A stretch of 64,000 bases of DNA from Heterodera schachtii. Its lineage: Eukaryota; Nematoda; Chromadorea; Rhabditida; Heteroderidae. Shown here piece after piece: positions 61,751 through 64,000 of the stretch (position 1 is the first letter of the stretch; each line of letters begins with the position of its first letter). The stretch covers positions 2,913,787 through 2,977,786 of the forward strand of contig SIJG01000001.1 of assembly GCA_023374025.1 (NCBI GenBank). The letters run 5' to 3'. Under the pieces are notes generated by a model. It saw only the letters and a program-made list of their open reading frames with translations, was not told the DNA's origin and ran no database searches. Both the position numbers and the translations under genes were made by a program.

Positions 61751-63635
61751 TCATCCGCTGTGCGTCCTTCGGATGTGACTGTCGTGCGCCGCGTGTGAGG
61801 CGAAGCATTTCCCGCAAATGGCACACTTAATTGGTATATTAATTAGGCATAAAAATACACAGAAAAATATAATAATACAAATTTCACTTTGAATGGCTTT
61901 TCCCCGCTGTGTTGTCGGACTTTAAAGGTTAAAAAGAATTAATTGTTTTCTTTTGTTTTCCCTTTCTTTGTTTGCTTCACTCACTGTGCGTTCTGAGAAT
62001 GGAACTGGCAGTGAATGCCTAAAAAGTTAATCCTTTTCAATGCTTAATCCGTTCTCGATTGGTCAATTAACAAAACAAAGTCATTGTCCGTCTCTCCCCC
62101 ATTTTAAAACAATTTGCATACTGTCAAGAAGCATCACCCTCTTTTCACCTTCTCACAGTGAGGGCATTGGTAAGGCCGTTCTCCGGAATGGGTTCGCAGA
62201 TGCTTAATCGGCAAAAGGTGCAATTACTTTTTGGTTTAGGATGGCTTTTCCATCCCGGGCTTAAGGAGATGGTTAAATGACCATTGCAGGTCAAACGATG
62301 ACCATGGTTAAATAATAAGAAAATAACCAGAAAGTGCCGTTTTCGCCACCAACTTCAGTCAAGTGACCATGACGAACTCTCTTCTTATTGACCCAAGTTA
62401 ACCTTCAGAGTTTTTGGGGTGAATTTAAAGAAATTTATTATAAAATTAATTTACAGTTAAATTCTTTTTTAAATTACTCAAAAAGGTTAAATAACCACCA
62501 ACTTCGTGCTTATTTAACCATAACCATTCTTTTCCATTGCTTTTCCTCGGCTTTCGTTTCTTTTGCTTTTTTTGCCCTTTTCTCACTTTGTTTAGACTCG
62601 ACGATTGTGAGAATGCCTTCGAACACATTGAACATTCGTGCGGTCGGTAGCGTTCGTGCACGTGCAAAATGTGAATGCGCAGGCGGTCGCGTTTTTCGAA
62701 GGAACTGAGCGACCGATGGAATGGCATATAATCACCTAATTACCCCCCACCCCTCATTAGGGGACTAATTGAGTTCTAATGATTACCGTGAGCACAGAGA
62801 GCAGGGGAAGCGCCTAACAATTGTTGAGGATAAATTTGTTGACAATTAATTTGCGACTTTCGACCGTACAAAACCCCACCGATTTCCGTTGTCGACACAG
62901 CGAGTGAATTTCAAATGTTTGTCCCTTAAATGGGTCATTAGCATTTAACTAATGAGTAATTAGGGTAATTGGGAAGGGGAAACCAATGCAAAATAAGAAG
63001 GCAAATAATGAATTTTTGTTTGCTCTGCCCACCTGTAATATTCGTAACTGAACACTTTGCCGCACCGGAAGCAGCTGTACCCTTCCGCGCGTTCGCCGTT
63101 CGCTTCCGTCGCGCGGATTTGTGCCTTTTCTTCGTTTGTCAGTCCAAAGGATACTGTAGAGTTGGGAAATGCGAAATTGGATACTGTGGCGCGGACAGAG
63201 AACATAATCCCTCCGCCGCTCTCCTCCCTTGCCTTTCTGTTGTCCTCCCCTTTTCTTTCTGTCTTCTCTGCTTCTCTGCCGCTCTCCTCTCAGTTTCGTA
63301 CTCTTTCCCTCCCTTTTTCCTTTCTCTGACCCATCGGACTTGGGCAGAATCTTCTCAAATTTAATTTATAATAACATTAATTATATAAACTCAATAATTC
63401 ACTTCATCAGATACAATTTGAACAGTTTCTTCCTTTTCTTTGTTCGCCTTTCTCTGCTGCCCCTTGGGAAGCGCACTTTGTGCCGAAGACGAACACGGCG
63501 CACCGTTCGCTGCGATTGGTTGGAGGCATTTGCAATGCCTTTGCCAGTGACTTACAGTAACCCGTTCCCCCCGGGGATTTCTGCAGTTTGTGCCGCTCTT
63601 TTCCCTCACTGAGCAGCGATTCGATGCTCGTAAAA
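61751..63635 (-). CDS. C2H2 zinc-finger protein, PRDM6-like C-terminal array (partial)
   Basis: Exons in phase, high to low: 63153-63033, 62704-62587, 62202-62149, 62018-61985, 61919-61888 and 61825-61751 (stop TGA). Fingers: YSCFRCGKVFSYEYY...LRIHILHVHERYRP, HECSMCSKAFSQSSSLNKHL, RTHSGERPYQCPHCEKAF, then TASSILRTHIRQHSGEKPFK and CAICGKCFASHAAHDSHIRR. The spacing, the HILHVHE word and the ASHAAHDSH end are what I recall from PRDM6-type arrays, so a SET/PR domain may lie upstream beyond the window. Likely upstream exons are 63635-63556 (FTSIESLLSEGKERHKLQKS) and one ending near 63509 (APCSSSAQSALPKGQQRK); their joins to 63153 are unresolved. It is expected to be a nuclear DNA-binding regulator. 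Confidence 0.75.
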
Positions 63636-64000
63636 CTGTTGGAATGTGCCGGTGAAGAGAAAGGAAATGAATTGGCGGATGAAGTGAAGAAATAGCGGAT
63701 GAGAGAGTTGAGTAGAGAAGGAGGGGGCGAGAGAAAAAGAGCGGGCGGAGGGAAAGGAAGGAGAAAAGAGAAGAGAGGACGAAACAGATGAAAAGACAAC
63801 GGATGGATGAGAGAGTGAGGGGGGAGGGAGGGTGGCGAGGGAAAAGCCGACGGCGCCTCTTTAGCGGAAAGACCGGCGCAATTTGGGAGAGCATTGGCCA
63901 TTTGAAAGCGATGATAAAGGCTAAAATTAAAGGAATGGGAAGACGGATCAGCAGTCAGCGAATGTGTGAATGATCATAGGGAGGGGGGGGGGGGGGGGAA

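Overview
This window is nuclear DNA of a nematode. The evidence is the gene content: a ground-like (grl) gene, a DAF-12/NHR-8-type nuclear receptor, a GAR-type muscarinic receptor and a CUB/C-type-lectin membrane protein. Small introns with TTTCAG-like acceptors, many under 60 bp, and an A-rich base bias between genes agree with this. Long poly-G/poly-C runs and several GC-AG introns suggest a clade IV plant-parasitic group, perhaps cyst nematodes, but that placement is an inference. No prokaryotic operon structure, CRISPR array, rRNA or tRNA gene was seen. Exon models were built by hand from frame continuity, splice sites and intron phase.

Layout. 1-377: heptapeptide minisatellite in an open frame. 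870-4122 (+): chain of Kazal-like modules. 5385-8104 (+): CUB, C-type lectin and transmembrane protein, followed by a charged frame to 9424. 10696-11837 (+): secreted charged orphan. 12144-14143 (+): nuclear receptor. 14887-15183 (+): small secreted protein. 15698-18751 (-): ground-like protein with 15 exons. 19580-24639 (-): three genes head to tail (MATH/coiled-coil, LOTUS, small tail-anchored protein). 25693-28340 (+): trimethyllysine dioxygenase-like. 28638-33582 (-): muscarinic receptor.

33583-37670 is mostly repeats. It is followed by a TXNDC17-like protein without its CxxC (37671-38272, -), a four-EF-hand calmodulin-like protein (40045-41565, +), an orphan with 12 exons (42003-43771, -), ferritin (44684-45376, +), a SIRT6-type sirtuin (45886-47728, +), TMEM41A (49526-51238, +), CDC48/p97 (52061-55418, +), a tetraspanin (56565-58250, +), PIG-S (58954-61399, +) and the zinc-finger end of a PRDM6-like gene (61751-63635, -).

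The genes do not form one pathway. They mix housekeeping functions (p97, ferritin, PIG-S of the GPI transamidase, TMEM41A) with signalling and extracellular-matrix genes. The main structural theme is non-autonomous inverted-repeat DNA elements: at least five, four of them inside introns. Two with unrelated termini share an identical 44-bp GC-rich hairpin block. Other themes are GC-AG introns, intron pyrimidine tracts made of pure C, micro-exons, and recurrence of the TGATCA palindrome in minisatellites.
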